Positions 60,860 to 64,000 of a stretch of DNA of 64,000 nucleotides are shown piece by piece. The notes under the pieces are model-generated. The model saw only the letters and a program-made list of their open reading frames with translations, was not told the origin of the DNA and made no database searches. The stretch lies in NCBI GenBank assembly GCA_964019135.1, contig OZ025256.1, forward strand, positions 16,623,911 to 16,687,910, written 5' to 3'. The stretch comes from Arenicola marina (taxonomy: Eukaryota > Annelida > Polychaeta > Arenicolidae). The position numbers and the translations under genes are program-made. The number at the start of each line of letters is the position of its first letter. Position 1 is the first letter of the stretch.

Positions 60860-62690
60860 ATGGTATGTCTGAAGCATCAGTGGCCTATCTCATACCGGTA
60901 TGTATGTAGCATCAGTGGCCTACCTTATACCGGTATATCTGCAGTATCAGTGGCCTATCTCATACCGGTATATCTGCAGCATCAGTGGCCTATCGCATAC
61001 CGGTATGTCTGCAGCATCAGTGGCCTATCTCATACCGGTGTGTCTGCAGCATCAGTGGCCTATCTCATATCGGTATGTCTGCAGCATCAGTGGCCTATCT
61101 CATACCGGTGTGTCTGCAGCATCAGTGGCCTATCTCATATCGGTATGTCTGCAGCATCAGTGGCCTATCTCATACCGGTATGTCTGCAGCATCAGTGGCC
61201 TATCTCATACCGGTAAGTCTGCAGCATCAGTGGCCTATCTCATACCGGTATGTCTGCAGCATCAGTAGCCTATCTCATACCGGTATGTCTGCAGCATCAG
61301 TGGCCTATCACATACCGGTAAGTCTGCAGCATCAGTGGCATATCTCATACCGGTAAGTCTGCAGCATCAGTGGCCTATCTCATACCGGTAAGTCTGCAGC
61401 ATCAGTGGCCTATCTCATACCGGTAAGTCTGCAGCATCAGTGGCCTATCTCATACCGGTATGTCTGCAGCATCAGTGGTCTATCTCATACCGGTAAGTCT
61501 GCAGTATCAGTGGCCTATCTCATACCGGTATATCTGCAGTATCAGTGGCCTATCTCATACCGGTATATCTGCAGCATCAGTGGCCTATCTCATGTCGGTA
61601 TGTCTGCAGCATCAGTGGCCTATCTCATACCGGTGTGTCTGTAGCATCAGTGGCCTATCTCATATCGGTATGTCTGCAGCATCAGTGGCCTATCTCATAC
61701 CGATATGTCTGCAGCATCAGTGGCCTATCTCATACCGGTAAGTCTGCAGCATCAGTGGCCTGTCTCATACCGGTATGTCTGCAGCATCAGTAGCCTATCT
61801 CATACCGGTATGTCTGCAGCATCAGTGGCCTATCACATACCAGTAAGTCTGCAGCATCAGTGGCATATCTCATACCGGTAAGTCTGCAGCATCAGTGGCC
61901 TATTTCATACCGGTAAGTCTGCAGCATCAGTGGCCTATCTCATACCGGTAAGTCTGCAGCATCAGTGGCCTATCTCATACCGGTATGTCTGCAGCATCAG
62001 TGGCCTATCTCATACCGGTAAGTCTGCAGCATCAGCGGCCTATCTCATACCGGTATGTCTGCAGCATCAGTGGCCTATCTTATACCGGTGTGTCCGCAGC
62101 ATCAGTGGCCTATCTCATACCGGTATGTCTGCAGCATCAGTGGCCTATCTCATACCGGTAAGTCTGCAGTATCAGTGGCCTATCTCATACCGGTATGTCT
62201 GCAGCGTCAGTGGCCTATCTCATGCAGGTATTCTGCAGTATCAGTGGCCTATCTCATACCGGTATGTCTGCAGCATCAATGGCCTATCTTATACCGGTGT
62301 GTCTGCAGCATCAGTGGCCTATCTCATACCGGTATGTCTGCAGCATCAGTGGCATATCTCATACCGGTAAGTCTGCAGTATCAGTGGCCTATCTCATACC
62401 GGTATGTCTGCAGCGTCAGTGGCCTATCTCATACCGGTATGTCTGCAGCATCAGTGGCCTATCTCCTAACGGTATGTCTGCAGCATCAGTGGCCTATCTC
62501 ATACCGGTATGTCTGCAGCATCAGTGGTCCATCTTATACCGGTATGTCTGCCCCATCAGTGGCCTATCTCATACAGGTATGTCTGCAGCATCAGTGGCAT
62601 ATCTCATACCGGTAAGTCTGCAGTATCAGTGGCCTATCTCATACCGGTACGTCTGCAGCATCAGTGGCCTATCTCATACCGGTATGTCCC
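60860..62690. repeat. 35-bp minisatellite, about 52 copies
   Basis: Unit gcagcatcagtggcctatct followed by cataccggtatgtct. Variants alternate gtatgt, gtaagt, gtgtgt and gtatat at the same position, in mixed order. Each unit carries a donor-like GGTAAGT/GGTATGT and an acceptor-like tctgcag. All three plus frames are long because 35 is not a multiple of three. Confidence 0.97.
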
Positions 62691-62940
62691 CACTGTCAGT
62701 CTTCCTCTATTCGGCTCAAATCACACATCATTCACATGGTAACTGTAGTCGACTGAGCCCCGTAGCCGGCTGAACCGAGTTCGTGAAATACAATGGGACA
62801 ATATGTCGTTCTGATGACATCATAGGGTAATTTCCAAACATCGCTCGGATGCAATGATCTCAGAATTAAATAGTCCAGACCTCGGGTGTTCTGCTTTGAT
62901 TTGATCAAGGTTGGAGGAAACTTTCCCCAGATGCAGGTGT
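62691..62940. other. Short spacer after the minisatellite
   Basis: No gene seen. Confidence 0.4.
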
Positions 62941-62944
62941 CATG

Positions 62945-63010
62945 GTTCGAACCCACGACCTGTCTATCCGCAGTTCAGCCTGCCTACCAACCGACAGCTA
63001 AGGAGGTTTC
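62945..63010 (-). repeat. tRNA-like SINE head (family 2)
   Basis: The minus strand has TTGGTAGGCAGGCTGAAC (A-box-like) and GGTCGTGGGTTCGAACC (B-box) at tRNA spacing. No stable acceptor stem seen. Confidence 0.45.
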
Positions 63011-63139
63011 CTGGAGCCAGGGTGACAACCATAATAGAAAAAAAAAACGAAACTTGTTCTGTGACTTCCAGGATGCCGGATCGGAATGCAAGGGTGTGAA
63101 ACATATCTACATACCCAATGATCTGGAAGGGGTAAATGG

Positions 63140-63370
63140 TCTCACGCGACGCAGGCATGTTTGAAAAATCGACATTCGAAATTGACCCTCAAATTCCCAC
63201 ACTGAGTATTCGAAAAAGCGACATCGACACAGATAGTGGTATCGTTGAAAAAACGACACTGAACTTAGCCAAAAAGCGACGCGTAACGTCGTGACAAATC
63301 GCCATTCGACGCTGAGCATTTTGAAAACTCTGCACTCGATACTGGACCCCCCCCCCCCTCCCAAACCCCT
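63140..63370 (+). repeat. GACAC-rich dispersed element, copy 3
   Basis: gaaaaatcgacattcgaaat, gaaaaagcgacatcgacaca, aaaaaacgacactgaactta, ccaaaaagcgac, then tggacccccc. Same order as 58640-58876; ends in poly-C then ccaaacccct. Confidence 0.82.
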
Positions 63371-63848
63371 AAAAGTTACTTCATTCCAGGTCCCCTTTAT
63401 CCGCCTCTGTCTGTATTTATTACATTACACTATTGATACATTCACTGTTTATATATATATTTATAACCCTATAGTGATCTCACGTTGACCGTCTACGAGG
63501 GTCAATCACGGATCGTGCAGTAGTTAATTACTAGCATAAATCAGACACTGTGATTATGCTCGCCCTGGGGTCACATTGTACGGCCCCTGCGAGGTTTCAG
63601 CTGTACATACCAGAGCGGCCCGGCCGTGAGAATCCTGGGATCGACTTACCATCCGGGTGGCCTCATTACTGACTGCCCTCTCTCTCGGACGGGGAGTCAT
63701 CGGACCATACCAAATAAATATTAATCAATTAGAGAGAGTATTTTTTTTTAATTAGCGTGACCCATACCTCCCGTGAATTCAAGATCATATTTCTGTCCGC
63801 CTCTTAGCATGAGTATGAGTACATGGCGTAACAGGAACGTACATATAC
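63371..63848. other. Spacer before the terminal minisatellite
   Basis: TA-rich phrase at 63448-63465 and a T-run at about 63740; no gene seen. Confidence 0.4.
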
Positions 63849-64000
63849 CTCCAGGAGTGTGTATATACCTCCAGGAGCGTGTATTTACCCCCAGGAGCGT
63901 GTCTTTACCCCCAGGAGCGTTTATAAACCTCCAGGAGCGTGTACATACTTCCAGGAGCGTGTATATACCTCTGGGGGAGTGTATATAGCTCCAGGGGCGT
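63849..64000. repeat. 20-bp minisatellite (cctccaggagcgtgtatata), second locus
   Basis: About eight copies of cctccaggagcgtgtatata and close variants, running off the right edge. Same unit as 34428-34578. Confidence 0.93.

Noticed and set aside
60860..62773. Overlapping plus-strand frames up to 192 codons (repeats of V-A-Y-L-I-P-V)
   Set aside because: Product of the 35-bp minisatellite; all three phases are open, which is typical of repeats and not of genes.

Overview
The window is animal nuclear DNA. Coding sequence is split into short exons (12-880 bp) joined by GT-AG introns (one GC-AG). The encoded domains are metazoan extracellular modules: SEA, Frizzled, LDLa, MAM, astacin, EGF, CUB and vWA. 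Most of the rest is tRNA-headed SINEs, minisatellites, one long satellite and poly-C/poly-G or TA tracts. A marine invertebrate fits, for example a lancelet or another deuterostome, or a lophotrochozoan. I cannot fix the species by eye. No bacterial, viral or CRISPR feature was seen.

Two multi-exon genes, both on the minus strand, can be reconstructed with unbroken reading frame across every junction. Gene A (37-22456, running off the left edge) encodes a type II membrane protein. It has a Pro/Gly/Ser-rich cytoplasmic tail, a transmembrane anchor, a SEA domain, a Thr/Pro stalk, a complete 10-Cys Frizzled domain, an LDLa repeat and a MAM domain. The order mixes corin (FZ+LDLa) and enteropeptidase (SEA+LDLa+MAM), so the missing 3' part may carry a trypsin-like domain (inference). 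Gene B (43511-55628) is complete: 15 coding exons, 2937 nt, 978 residues. It encodes a secreted zinc metalloprotease with the order signal peptide, Gln-Gly-rich propeptide, astacin, EGF, CUB, Thr/Pro linker, vWA with intact MIDAS, MAM, stop. I do not recognise this domain order.

Layout: 1-22456 gene A, with introns holding a retrotransposon relic, SINEs, a 42-bp repeat and a 20-bp minisatellite; 22457-24646 C-rich low-complexity DNA and a SINE; 24647-31427 an 80-bp satellite of about 85 units, cut by a 200-N gap (31428-31627); 31864-34105 copy A of a segmental duplication; 34112-41402 SINEs, minisatellites and nested local duplications; 43511-55628 gene B with a TATA box near 55980; 57606-60603 copy B of the segmental duplication, carrying an extra insertion; 60860-62690 a 35-bp minisatellite; 62900-64000 repeats.

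The two genes face the same way but share no operon-like arrangement, and nothing shows that they act together. Both would work at the cell surface or in the extracellular matrix: A as a membrane-anchored receptor or protease, B as a secreted protease with adhesive C-terminal domains. Exon limits were derived by hand from splice consensus and phase matching. No database search was possible.
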